Both the position numbers and the translations under genes were made by a program. A DNA stretch of 64,000 nucleotides from Pyrus communis (Eukaryota > Streptophyta > Magnoliopsida > Rosales > Rosaceae). The notes under the pieces are model-generated. The model made no database searches and was not told the DNA's origin. It worked only from the letters and a program-made list of their open reading frames with translations. Numbering within the stretch: position 1 is the stretch's first letter; every line of letters starts with the position of its first letter. The DNA lies in contig NC_084816.1 in assembly GCF_963583255.1 (NCBI RefSeq), positions 8,320,600 through 8,384,599 of the forward strand, written 5' to 3'. Shown here piece after piece: positions 23,411 to 34,679 of this stretch.

Positions 23411-25164
23411 CTTTCACAGTCCCTTTTTGTTTCCAGGAACTAAAACCACACACAAATATTATTATCTTCGATCAACAGTATTATTTCCCGTCTGCTGCTT
23501 TGTAGAGGATCTAAGCATCTCACAGACGTGCACACGCCCCCGACACTATTTTTAAAAATATTTAAGCGTCATGCATTTGACTCTCAGTAGATTAGATCTT
23601 AATCTCAACTTAGTAAACTTATACACCAACTACTGACACATATAGGCATATTTTATCTACCCTTGTCATTGTTTCATATATATGTATATATATATATATG
23701 TATATGTATTACATGCATGATCCAACGTCAAAACCCTACATATACCAACTAAAAAAAAAAAAAATTCAGCCCAGATGGTTGTCATTATGGAATGTTGAAG
23801 AAGAAAACGCTTCTTTGACTCCAGCCATGTATGAATGAGGTATATCAGATTTTGACAGGCAACGAGAATATGGATTTGGTTAGTTAGTGGAAGCTCCATA
23901 AGCAAAATGTACAGAAAGTGAGTTGGTATTATTTGTCTTAACTAGTTTTATGAGCTGATCAACTCAAATGTGTAATGAGTTCTGTATTAAATTCAATGTC
24001 CTACATAAGATAATTGATGTTTTCCGAGTGATAGGTTATTAAGTGGTCAGACTATGTAAATTGCTTCGAGATCTTTTGAGACGAAATTACGCATGCAAAT
24101 CTATGAAGCTTATCTCAACCGTGTTCTGAATTTATGCAAGGAATTTCGTTGAGAACAATACCACTGGACTACGAAATGAGCTGGTTTAGGATGTAGACCT
24201 TAACAAGAATAGGAGCTAGTTTTACGTCACCTAATTAACAATAACAAAGAAATTTGTAATTGATGAAAGTCTTACGATCTCCATGTGCAATGTTCATGTT
24301 CCTTTTTAATCACAAGCATATACATACCCTTGTGCCTTGTGTTTTGTCCTTTGTGTTAGTCAATGTGTGATGGATGATTCTTGGTCTTAATTAGTGGGCT
24401 TTTGTACATTTTCTCGAGATACTTCGCATATGGTCTAGGGAAAGAGGAGGATTTTGAAGGGATCTAAATTCTCACGTTTAAAGGCAAGTGGGTAATTGAT
24501 AGTCTTGTACGAGGTAAAGGGAGTAATCCACAACCTTGTGATAGTTCCGGAGAGGGGAGGGCGTGGGTGTTATCTGCCAATACCCTCAAGGGAATTGTAA
24601 ATTGGGAAATACTTTTCATATATACTCCTTTTCATCTCATACACACCCTTTTTATTTTATGGCTGTTATATTGAACAATTAAACTAAAAATTAACAGTCA
24701 TAATTTACAAACGAGTGAAAAAGTTAAGGAGAGTGTTGAAATCACTACCCTTATAAATAATCTGTTTGCAATAGATAATTTGTCAAACTATTTAACTACT
24801 TTTTATCCAACTAACATGGAATAATTTGAAGAAAGTTGATGATCCACTTTAAAATCAGTTGACAATGGAAGAGTTATTTAACTTATAAACCCTTGCAAGA
24901 TCCCTTAATCCCAAGTATGTGATTCAAACTCTCAACACGCCCCCTCACATTTGACGTTATTCAAGCCTAATTCGGGAACAACATATATTGGGTGATGTAA
25001 GAACACTTGAGTTGCTGGCTAAACACGTGAGTTAACCAAACTTCGATCTCACGAAGGAAATTGAGATTCCAGCCTAAAATTTAGCAATAAGGGAGGCACT
25101 CTTGCAAGGTTCCTTAATTGCCTATGTGGGATTCAAAGTCAATAGAATTCTCTAATCCAATTAT
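23411..25164. other. Intergenic, no gene seen
   Basis: Includes a short TA-rich microsatellite at about 23676-23710. Text around 24890-25130 contains two similar phrases (CTTGCAAGRTYCCTTAAT), a local repeat perhaps from an old retroelement. No coding sequence is convincing. Confidence 0.4.
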
Positions 25165-25167
25165 TTA

Positions 25168-26075
25168 GGGGGTGTAGTAAAACTCGGATTTGAGAGGATT
25201 TTAAAAGACTTTAAAATCCTAGTGTAGTCAATTAAAAGATTTTAAAGGATTTTAAAATTCATTCAAATCTAGGTGCAGTCAATTAAAATATTTTAAAGGA
25301 TTTTAAAATATATCCAAATCTAAGTGTAATAAAAAAATTAAGATTTTGGAGGATTTCTATAAGTTGTAGATTTTGTGGGATTTGAAAGCAAAAAATATAT
25401 ATAACTAAGACTAAAAAGAATCCAACATCACCCCCTAGGATTTCAAATCCTTTTCCATATGGGCATCACTCCTTCTTCCCCCTTTGCTCTCGTCCATATT
25501 CCGAAAGGTAGGCCATCACTCCTCGATTGCAATTCTTTATAACCAGAGCTTTATGATTAGGGTTCCATATCCACTAAATCATCGTTTTGTTAATCTGGAT
25601 TTGAATTGTATTTGATCAGTAAATCATATTTTTTGTTTGATGGTTAGGGTTTTCGCATGAATTCATGTTCTCAATCTGATCGAATTTTGTTTCTTTTCTT
25701 ATTAGAGTTCCAGTTTCAAACCATACATGCTTTCGTTTTCTTTGTTCCATTTTTGAATTGAATTGCAATCTAATAAGTTAATGATAGTGACGATTGGCTT
25801 GAGGCCTGATATTTATTTGAATTTTAAATTTCATCAGGGTTTGTTGTTTCTTTATCGAATTTTATACCTTCATGGGCAAGGGGAGAGTATTTTTTTTTTT
25901 TTTTTCAATAAAAAAATAATATGAAAATCCACCACAATCTATCAAAATCTACAAATAAATCCATTCAAATTCTTTAAAATCCATATGAATTTTGTAGGAG
26001 TCTTAAATCCTCCTAAATCTTATCAAATCTATCACTTTTAAAATATTTTAAAATCTTAGTTTGACTACACCCCCC
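25168..26075. mobile_element. Harbinger/Tourist-like element
   Basis: A 908-base element with termini GGGGGTGTAGT and its inverse (ACTACACCCCCC), flanked by TTA at 25165-25167 and 26076-26078. The subterminal parts repeat a GGATTTTAAAAT-type phrase in opposite orientations. The middle (25450-25880) is more complex and could be captured host sequence. No transposase. Confidence 0.7.
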
Positions 26076-26078
26076 TTA

Positions 26079-26633
26079 GTGTCCGTATGGATGATTTTCT
26101 CTTGGATTTTCAATGCAGGTTTATGAGGAAGCTATAACCCTTTTCTCAAGGGTCACCCTAAGTTGACGAAATTTTTTAGTGTCACCACAAATATCAGACA
26201 TTAGTGTTGTTATTAACTCAAGTGTTATAATATGAAAGGACGAGATGCTTGATATTTCATTTGGACTTAGGTTATAATTTTAATAAATAGATACATGTAC
26301 AAGTTGGTAATAGCATGTGATGGTCATACCAAAATATTCCTTTTAGACTGAGAAATTTTATAGGAATCAAGAATGGCGCATGTCCCTCGTGATGTTTTGA
26401 CAGAAAAAAAAAAAAAAAAAAAAAAGAACTTTTTAATTAGGTTTTATTTTTGCACAAGACAATATTCTAAACTACCCTATTAAAAAAAATAAAGGGAATT
26501 TTGGTGAAAAGAGCTAAAATAATGTCCAAGCTAACTGGCCTAATCTATATATATACTATTTTTATCACCATGTGAGGCAGACATGGCGCCTACTATATAT
26601 TTATATATACAAATTTTTTAAGGAAAGCGATCT

Positions 26634-26665
<32 letters not shown>

Positions 26666-27000
26666 ATAACTTGTGGAGCTCACACTACATCGAATTTCAA
26701 TGATCTACACCATCTACTTTTAAAGTTGTACCTCATAGATCATTCTTGCAAAATATTAACCACATTGGAAATATTTGAGGCATTTAATTGAGTTAAAAGA
26801 AATTGACAAACACTATGTTCTAAGAAACATTCATCGTGACAATCAAATGGGCAAATGTTTTTGAATTGAATTGAATTGAATTTTTGCATAGAAGATCTAT
26901 GAATCGCGACTAACAAATAGACGGTTCGGATCGTCAAAGTTAGATGGCCCACAACTAATCCTTTTTTTTTTTTTTTTTGAAAAAATGAGGATCCCTTCTC
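26079..27000. other. Intergenic with A- and T-tracts
   Basis: Long homopolymer tracts near 26403-26425, 26640-26663 and 26961-26979, otherwise AT-rich. No gene seen. Confidence 0.4.
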
Positions 27001-27139
27001 TTAAGGGGCCTATATATAATGTTGTTGTGACTTATATTTAACTAACAGGGGAAAGGGAGCAAGCGGCACATAGAAAATATAGAGAGAGATATGTGTTCGT
27101 AGGGAAAAGGAGTATAGTAAGATCAAGCAAATATACTTA

Positions 27140-29330
27140 AGGATATTCCCCCTGAGTTTGACACAATTCCAAAGAGAACTAGCAATCTTACAACTCATAA
27201 AGTTTACGCATACCATTTCCTTGAACAAGCTTCTAAAATGTTGCCTTTGGTAGTGATTTGGTGAAAAGGTAGGCCAAATTGTCTTGTGAATGGATTTGCG
27301 TGACTTCAATCTTCTGATGCTCTTGTTGTAGATGTGAGAAGAAGAACTTCGGCGCAATGTGCTTGGTGTTGTTTCATTTGATGTAATGCTTCTTGAGTTA
27401 TTCAATGCATGCTGCATTGTCTTCATAGATCGTCGTTGGGGCATCAACGACAGGGTAAATATCATAGAAGCTTTGAATATAGCCTGCAACTGCTCTCAGA
27501 CAAAAGCATTCCCGAGTGGCTTCGTGTAAGGTGAGAATATTAGCGTGGTTAAATGAAATGGCAACTAATGTCTGTTTAGTTAACCTCCAAGAGATTGCGG
27601 TGCCTCCAACAGTAAAGACATAACTCTTTTAAGAACGTGCCTTGTGCAGATCAGATAAGTATCCAATGTCAGCATAACCAAAAAGGCAAGAATCGACTCA
27701 AGATAAGAGGGTGCAACATCACTTGAGGATTTGTAGGGTTAGAACAAGCCTAGATCCGTAGTACCCTTAGGGTGCGTTTGTTACACATCCTTAAAAGGGA
27801 CTAGCTTAGACTGTCTTAACTAGGATTATAATTCTATGTTTGATAAGGTTTTGGACTAGAATAAGTCGCCTCGACTACAAGGCACTCCGCCCTTCGCTAA
27901 ACCTTGTCAGCTAGTCCCCTACCTTTGCTTGGTATTAAACGGGACTATGGAAACAAGGCCAACATCCAGTTTCAGTTCCCAGGCTCCGCTTCTTCTTCTG
28001 CAATGCTGTCACCATGCCCAGGCTGTCGATGGTGCTTTGAATTGAGAGGTTGGCTTTTTGAAAATTGAAGAAGTTCTAGAAAGGATTGGATCTTGGAATT
28101 GAGAGGGCTGAGATTTTTTTATTTGATTTGGGAATTTTGAAAATCTAAGGGTTGAGACCTCCAAACCACGAACTCACCTCATCTCCCAGATATGCTTATA
28201 GATTTCAAGTGCAAGGGAAAGAGATGGAAGACTTGGATGTTGATTGTGAAAAGCTTATAGTATGCAAATCGGATCTTGATTGCACAAAGACTCTGCATTT
28301 TGACACTGAGGTAATTTGGCTTCCAAAAGTCCAGTACAAATTCTCTTAATCGAAGAAATAAAATTGAGACTGATGCAAGATTTGATAGAGAAAACATGAT
28401 GGGGAAAAGAAATAAGGAAGGGTATTGGAAGGAAAGGGATAAAAAATGTGCTTGGGTCCATTCATCTCTAGAATTCACCCTTTTTATTATTAATTTTTGT
28501 TTAATTTTCAAGGCAAAAGTGAATTAAAAATGGTAAAAAATAATAGTCTGTGACTTAGTCCGACATTGCACCAAACGCTTCACTAAGTCCAGTTTAGTCT
28601 ATTCTAAACCAGTCCAATTTAGTCCCTGAAGCTAATCCAGTCTGACATAGTCCGGTACAACAAACACACCCTTAAAGTAACAGAAGATGTCTTTAACAAC
28701 AATCTAGTGTATGCGTGTTGGTGCATTACTGTATCTTGCCAAAAGATTAAAAGCGAAGGAAATGTTGGGTTTAGTGCATTAAGCTAAGTACAATAAAGCG
28801 CCTACCGCAATTAGATAAGGAAGTTCAAGCTCCAAAATCTCTTCATCATCCTCCTTCAAACGAAAAGGATCTCGTTTTGCATTTAGCGATCAAACAACCA
28901 TATAAGTACTTGAAGGCTTCGCTTTATCTTCGTTAAAACAGTGCAACACCTTCTGGGTATTGTCCGAACGGTGCTTTATCTCAAGATTGAGACAATATCG
29001 AGTCTTTCCTAGATCTTTCATCTCAAACTCCGACTTCAGGTGCGCGACAATTCTCGAGAGCTCTTTAGGAGTGATGAGATTCATGTCGTCAACATAAACT
29101 GCAACTATCGTAGAACCAGAATGTGACTTCTTAATGAACACACAAGGGCATAGTTTGTTGTTCACATATCCCTGATTACTCAAATACTCACTCAGACGGT
29201 TATACCACATTCTTCCGGATTACTTCAAATTGTAGAGTGAACACCTTAGCCGAATTGAGAGCGTGTTTCGGGGTTTGGAAATATTTGATCCAGTCAATGT
29301 AAGTCCTTTAGGAACTTTCATATAAATTTT
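27140..29330 (-). pseudogene. Decayed Ty1/copia reverse transcriptase-RNase H
   Basis: Minus-strand translation shows the copia RT (MWYNRLSEYL, the active-site YVDDMNLI, FEMKDLGKTRYCL) at 28890-29330. The link to RNase H follows (GTTDLGLF; FGYADIGYLSDLHKARS) and RNase H-like text runs to about 27240, with several frame changes and stops. A purine-rich GGGGGAA tract near 27145-27153 may be the old polypurine tract just before the 3' LTR. Gag, protease and integrase are absent. The copy is split by the 902-base element at 27770-28671. Confidence 0.85.
27770..28671. mobile_element. Tourist-like element inside the copia relic
   Basis: Its termini GGGTGCGTTTGTTAC and (inverse) GGGTGTGTTTGTTGTAC are flanked by TTA on both sides (27767-27769 and 28672-28674), as in PIF/Harbinger insertions. 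Removing it with one TTA joins the copia reading frame exactly, between ...YFK and GTTDLGLF, which fixes the boundaries. The interior has many TAGTCC/GGACTA phrases and a CT/GA-rich middle but no transposase. Confidence 0.88.
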
Positions 29331-30440
29331 CCACCACTTTGAACCCATTTTCATGCTTTTCAACAAACTCCTGGAGTAACCTATACAAAACAACTTTTAA
29401 TCACTTGTAAACAAGAAATGCAACCCACATGCTTTGAGACAGTTCCTATACCTCTTTGCAGCATTCATAGACACCAAGTAATTTCAACTCAGCCACTTAT
29501 AGGAAACCTATAACATAATTTAGCACCGAAAGTAACTAAATTTAGACAATCTTATACAAATTTAAGCACATCTTAACTCAAATTCCAATCAAGAATTTTT
29601 TTTTTAGTAGGTATACATGAAATTGAATGTATAATCAATCCTAAATGCCCTACCAAAGGAATAAAACCTTCATCCCCTGCACTCAGTCACCAAACTGTTA
29701 CTCCACTTCAATGATTCAATATGCGCCTTCCCCCAATTAAGGTAAACAAAATTTAATTTCCTTTTTCGGGACAAAAGGGAGAATATTACACAAAGATGGC
29801 ATCATAAAGATCCCCAAACACCAAGGTACAAGCACAGAAACTAAAACAAGCTTTGAATCAAATGGAGGATTAGAGTAGGAGGGATTGGGGACGCCATGAA
29901 TTATACACATGGAGAATTGGAGAATAATGCACATGCTTTTGTAATTGGTCGATTTCTGAACCCAAATTAAGGTACTCAATTTAATTTATCTTCTGAGTAT
30001 AACATAAAAAAGGTGTGTGTATGTGAATGTGATATGGGTTCTTCCCAATTTCGTCCCAGCAACATAAAAAAATATTTTTATTACAATCATTCATCAAACA
30101 AGGTTGGTTTAATCTCTTCTAATGTGCATGCAGCATTCTATGACCTCTTGCCGCATTCTATAACCCATATTAAGGTACAAATGCTTGATTAAAGTGCACA
30201 ACAAATGGATCTTTTTCAGAATTCGCAGAGAGCTAGAGATTAAAATTAACTAACTGAAAAAATATATATGAGAAATTAAGGTGGGCTCTGTGATAAGAAA
30301 TTAATTAACTTTAAAAAAACAGAGACTTATGAAATTGGGGGAAAAGGGCAGCGGATTTTTACCTCTGTGATGGCTGTCGAGACGGCGAGGCGGGCAAGTG
30401 CTTGACGCGAGGTTGCGAGGCTGCGAGGATGCAAAGCTGC
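29331..30440. other. Intergenic, no gene seen
   Basis: AT-rich up to about 30350, then a GC-richer block (30370-30440) that runs into the possible captured exon. No gene is assigned. Confidence 0.4.
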
Positions 30441-30443
30441 AAC

Positions 30444-30728
30444 CTATGAGGGTTTGCAAGGCTGCGAGAGTGAGTGGTGTGAATGATGATGACTAACTAA
30501 GAGTGAGGGAGAGGGAGGCGCGGGGAGGAACACAGGCAAAGAAAAAGAAGAGAAGAAACACCTAGGGTTAGTAGTAGAAACCAAAAAAAAAAATGGTGGA
30601 ATTGGGCTCGGGTATGCAGGGGTGGAGACATTTGGAAATTTCTGAAGAGGAAAGGCAGAGAAGCTGCGATAGAGAAATGAAGACGAGGAGATTTTGGGCG
30701 CCATGCCAAAATTTTGGCAGCCCTCCAA
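30444..30728 (-). other. Possible orphan 5' exon
   Basis: A GC-richer minus-strand block with overlapping ATG frames (for example MAPKISSSSFLYRSFSAFPL, serine- and phenylalanine-rich, like an organelle transit peptide) followed by proline/serine-rich low-complexity text. A donor-like GAG, GTAAAAATCC is read near 30360. No downstream exon was found, and the block abuts the repeat array. It could be a gene fragment carried by a transposon or simply UTR-like sequence. Confidence 0.25.
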
Positions 30729-31839
30729 CTTTTAATCTCCCGCCTCCTTCAAATGTTTTTAATTATGTATGATTACTTTATTTTCTTTGTCACAATGTAT
30801 GATTTTATTATAATCTATCGTTTTGATAGGATACACATTTTACAAAACTAATTTTAACGATCAAACCGTCAAACTTGTTTGTATATACTTCGAGATCTCA
30901 TACGCCAAAAATTACAACAAACAAACATTCAGAGATCAAGTAACAGGACAAAACTTTTCGATGGTAATAAACGAAAAAACACGATTTAACGGTAGTTTTA
31001 ATTCCGATTTTGATTATTTTTTTACAGCTACACTCCTTGATCCTATATGAATACAATGAACTAATTCGATCGTCAATTTAAAATATTTACACTAGTGGAT
31101 ACCACAAAATCTTATGTTATACTTAATGAAAGTATAGATAAACTCCAAGTGTTAGTGAATCTATTGTTTTGATGCAATACACATTCTACAAAACTAATTT
31201 CAAAGATCCAACCACCAAACTTGTTTGTATATTCTTTGAGATCGCATACGCCAAAAATTGCAAAAAACAAAAATTCAGAGATCAAGTAATGGGACAAAAC
31301 TTTTAGACGGTTATAAATGAAAATTCACGATTTAACGGTTATTTTAACTCTGATTTTGATGATTTTTTACAGCTACACTCCTTGACCTTATATGAATACA
31401 ATGAACTAATTCGATCTTCAATTTAATATATATTACACTAGTGGATATCACAAAATCTTATATTATACTTAATGAAAGTATAAATAAACTCTAAATGTTA
31501 GGGAATCTATCGTTTTGATGGGATATGCATTCTACAAAACTAATTTCAATGATCCAACCATCAAACTTGTTTGTATATGCTTTGAGATCGCATACGCCAA
31601 AAATCGAAAAAAACAAACATTCAGAGATTACGTGCGGGACAAATCTTTTCGACGGCTATAAACGACAAATCACTATTTAACGGTTATTTTAACTCCGATT
31701 TTCATGATTTTTTACAGCTGCACTCTTTAAACCTGTATGAATACAATGAACTAATTTGATTGTCAATATAAAATATTTACACAAGTGGATACCACAAAAG
31801 AAAAAGGCAATGAAAGAACCCCAAAAGAAAAGCAAAAAA

Positions 31840-31990
31840 AATAAATAAAAAAAAAACTTTGCGCGACCTATGTGCAACTGCATCGCACAAAACATCTTTG
31901 CCCGACATCACCTGCGTCGTGCAAAACAGCTTTGTGCGACGCCGTTGTACCTACGTCGCGCAATTTTTTTTTTTTTTTTTTTTTTTGTTT
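31840..31990. repeat. Fold-back spacer 1 (A-tract, TTTGCGCGAC, T-tract)
   Basis: An A-rich run followed by CTTTGCGCGACC is mirrored downstream by CGTCGCGCAA and a long T-run. This gives a potential hairpin between repeat copies 3 and 4. Confidence 0.7.
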
Positions 31991-32721
31991 TGCCCTTTTG
32001 CTTATTAATACAAAACAAATAAATTAAAATCTACTTAGTAAATATATATACCATTGAACTTGATGGGAAACACATTGTACGAAATTAGTTTCAAAGATCC
32101 AACCGTCAAACTTGTTTGTATATGCTTCAAGATCGCATACGCCAAAAATCACAAAAACAAATTTTCAGAGATCAAGTAAGGGGACAAAACTTTTCGACGG
32201 TTATAAACGAAAAATCACAATTTAACGGTTATTTTAACTTTGATTTTGATGATTTTTTACAGCTACACTCCTTGACCCTATATGAATACAATGAATTAAT
32301 TCGATCTTCAATTTAATATATTTACACTAGTGGATACCACAAAATCTTATGTTATACTTAATGAAAATATAAATAAACTCTAAATGTTAGGGAATCTATC
32401 GTTTTGATGGGATACGCATTCTACGAAACTAATTTCAACGATTGAACCGTCAAACTTGTTTGTATATGCTTCGAGATCGCATACACCAAAAATCACAAAA
32501 AACAAACGTTCAAAGATAAAGTAATGGGACAAACCTTTTCGATGGTTATAAACGACAAATCACGATTTAACGGTTATTTTAACTCCGATTTCGATGATTT
32601 TTTTATAGATACACTCTTTAAACCTGTATGAATATAGTGAATTAATTTGACCGTCAATTTAAAACATTTACACAAGTGAATACTACAAAAGAAAAAGGCA
32701 ATGAAAGAACCCCAAAAGAAA

Positions 32722-32724
<3 letters not shown>

Positions 32725-32759
<35 letters not shown>

Positions 32760-32856
32760 TTGCGCGACGTATGTGCAACTGCATTGTACAAAACAGCTTT
32801 GCGGGACGCCGCTGTACCTATGTCGCGCAAAGTTTTTTTTTTTTTTTTTTTTTTTG
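32725..32856. repeat. Fold-back spacer 2 (A-tract, TTTGCGCGAC, T-tract)
   Basis: About 30 A then CTTTGCGCGACG, mirrored by GTCGCGCAAAG then about 23 T, with a ~70-base loop. It is a near-perfect palindrome in its outer arms and lies between repeat copies 5 and 6. Confidence 0.8.
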
Positions 32857-33252
32857 TTTTGTTTTGCCCTTTTGCTCATTAATACAAAGTAAATAAATTA
32901 AAATCTACTTAGTAAATATATAAACCATTGAACTTGATGGCAAACACGTTGTACGGAATTAGTTTCAACGATGTAACCGTCAAACTTGTTTGTATATGCT
33001 TCGAAATCGTATACGCCAAAAATCGCAAAAAACAAACATTCAAAGATGAAGTAAGGGAACAAACCTTTTCGACGGTTATAAACGAAAAATCACGATTTAA
33101 CGGTTATTTTAACTCCGATTTTGATGATTTTTTACAGCTACACTCCTTGACCCTATATGAATACGATGAACTAATTCGATCTTCAATTTAATATATTTAC
33201 ACCTGTGGATACCAGAAAATCTTATGTTATACTTAATGAAAGTATAAATAAA

Positions 33253-33373
33253 GGGAATTGTTATTGGCACTCCAAAAATCACATTCTACACTCCAAACTT
33301 TCTATATTTGGAAAGAAAAATACACTTGTGAGGAGTGTAGAATGAGATTTTTGGAGTGCCAATAACACTTCCC
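33253..33373. mobile_element. 121-bp MITE with 8-bp target duplication
   Basis: The termini GGGAATTGTTATTGGCAC and (inverse) GGGAAGTGTTATTGGCAC are inverted over about 21 bases. TAAATAAA flanks both sides (33245-33252 and 33374-33381). Sister repeat copies without it read straight through TATAAATAAACTCTA, which proves the insertion and its borders. Confidence 0.93.
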
Positions 33374-33739
33374 TAAATAAACTCTAAATGTTAGGGAATC
33401 TATCGTTTTGATGAGATACACATTCTACAAAACTAATTTCAACGATCGAACTGTCAAACTTGTTTGTATATGCTTCGAGATCGCATATGCCAAAAATCGC
33501 AAAAAATAAAAGTTTAGAGATCAAGTAATGGGACAAACCTTTTCGACGGTTATAAATGACAAATCACGATTTAACGGTTATTTTAACTCCGATTTTGATG
33601 ATTTTTTACAGCTACACTCTTTAAACCTGTATGAATACAATGAATTAATTCGATCGTCAATTTAAAACATTTACACAAGTGGATACCACAAAAGAAAAAG
33701 GCAATGAAAGAACCCCAAAAGAAAAGCAAAAAAAAAAAA

Positions 33740-34052
33740 AAAATCTTTACGCGACGTAGGTGCATCTGCATTGCACAAAACAACTTTGCGCGATGTGGGT
33801 GCACTTGCTCTGCACAAAGTTGGGAAAAAGGTAAAACATTGTAGGTTTGGCGCCAAAACTTTGCGAGACGTAGGTGCACTTACGCCGCGCAAAACAGCTT
33901 TGCACGACGTCGCCCTTCGTCGCACAAAGTGCCATTGCGCAAAGGCCATTTGCGCGACGTATTGCGTTTGGCGTCGCGCAAATAGACTTTGCGCGACGAA
34001 ATTTTATGCATCGCGCAAGATTCTGTCGCGCAAACATGTTTTTCTACTAGTG
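33740..34052. mobile_element. CACTA-type terminus with GCGCGAC subterminal repeats
   Basis: The segment is packed with TTTGCGCGACG and its inverse CGTCGCGCAAA (at least ten hits in 300 bases). It ends TTTTTCTACTAGTG, the inverse of the CACTAGTAGAAAA start typical of plant CACTA (En/Spm) elements. The element extends leftward into the 345-bp array; its opposite terminus was not found. CGA follows at 34053-34055 and may be half of a 3-base target duplication. Confidence 0.65.
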
Positions 34053-34679
34053 CGAGACTCGCCAAGACTGTTATTAGTGCTCTTCGCATCTCCTTGGGCA
34101 ATCGTAGCACCTCCTCGATGCTAAAGTATGACGCCAAGCTTTGTTTAGGCGTGGGAGTTTTCTCTTGCTTGACGGCGATAACTTTGCCTTTTAAGGACTC
34201 TTCTATCTTTACTTCAACCATGAGATAGGCAGCGGTAGTGCACTGTTAGAAGAAATCCTTCTGGAAGTACTCGTGCAAGAAGACGAGAATGTGTGGCTCT
34301 TGCTCCATAAGTTCCCCAGCGTACGTCGGCTTAGCAGGTCTTACGTTTTTCTTGGGCTTCCTATGTTTGCGATGACTTGATCTCGGACGAACGGTTGAAT
34401 GATTGCTTCAAGTTTTATGCTTGAAAAAAATGCGTGGATGATCTTCACCTCAAGGGTGTGGCAAAGGTAGTGTTTGATGCGGGATTTCATTGCTTCAAGG
34501 GTCTTGGCGACTTGATCTTGAAACGAACGTTGCTACAAGTTTATAAGCTTGTAACAAAGTCTTGAAGGAATTGGCACGAGCGCTTGTTGATTCTTCAAGG
34601 AAGTGCTTTGGCTTTGGTTGAATGTTCTTTGAAGAGAGCTTTACTAGTGTATTAGCCTTCAAAGATTTTGCAAGGGTTC
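34053..34679 (-). mobile_element. Older LTR retroelement, part right of the CACTA end
   Basis: Minus-strand sequence here continues the old LTR element that resumes at 46382-46797. It is compositionally similar: repeated AAGCACTTC, CTTGAAG and CAAGATCAAG phrases of LTR/leader type. Toward 34230-34060 a short frame (MVEVKIEESLKGKVIAVKQE, then SLASYFSIEEVLRLPKEMRR) looks like a gag-type remnant, broken at 34052 by the CACTA end. Family assignment is by resemblance only. Confidence 0.4.
34675..34679. repeat. Athila target duplication, left
   Basis: GGTTC directly precedes the left LTR and recurs at 46382-46386 after the right LTR. Confidence 0.95.

Larger units (their letters stand above)
30815..33735. 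repeat. Array of seven ~345-bp repeats
   Basis: Seven copies begin near 30823, 31170, 31515, 32056, 32402, 32932 and 33408. Each contains TCAAACTTGTTTGTATATGC, a GATCGCATACGCCAAAAAT phrase and ACGATTTAACGGTTATTTTA. Spacing is 345-347 bases within groups, once the 121-base MITE and its 8-base duplication are removed from the last interval. It is 530-541 bases where a fold-back spacer intervenes. Short frames through the units are repetitive artefacts. The array leads directly into the CACTA-like terminus. Confidence 0.85.

Noticed and set aside
23541..23570. CGACACTATTTTT as the missing left end of the CACTA element
   Set aside because: Matches only CACTA itself, lacks TAGAAAA and GCGCGAC subterminal repeats, and is too far away to justify pairing.
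30823..33191. Repeated similar 66-87-codon plus-strand frames
   Set aside because: They are the same phase through the 345-bp repeat; the repeats are the feature, and frames are broken differently in each copy.
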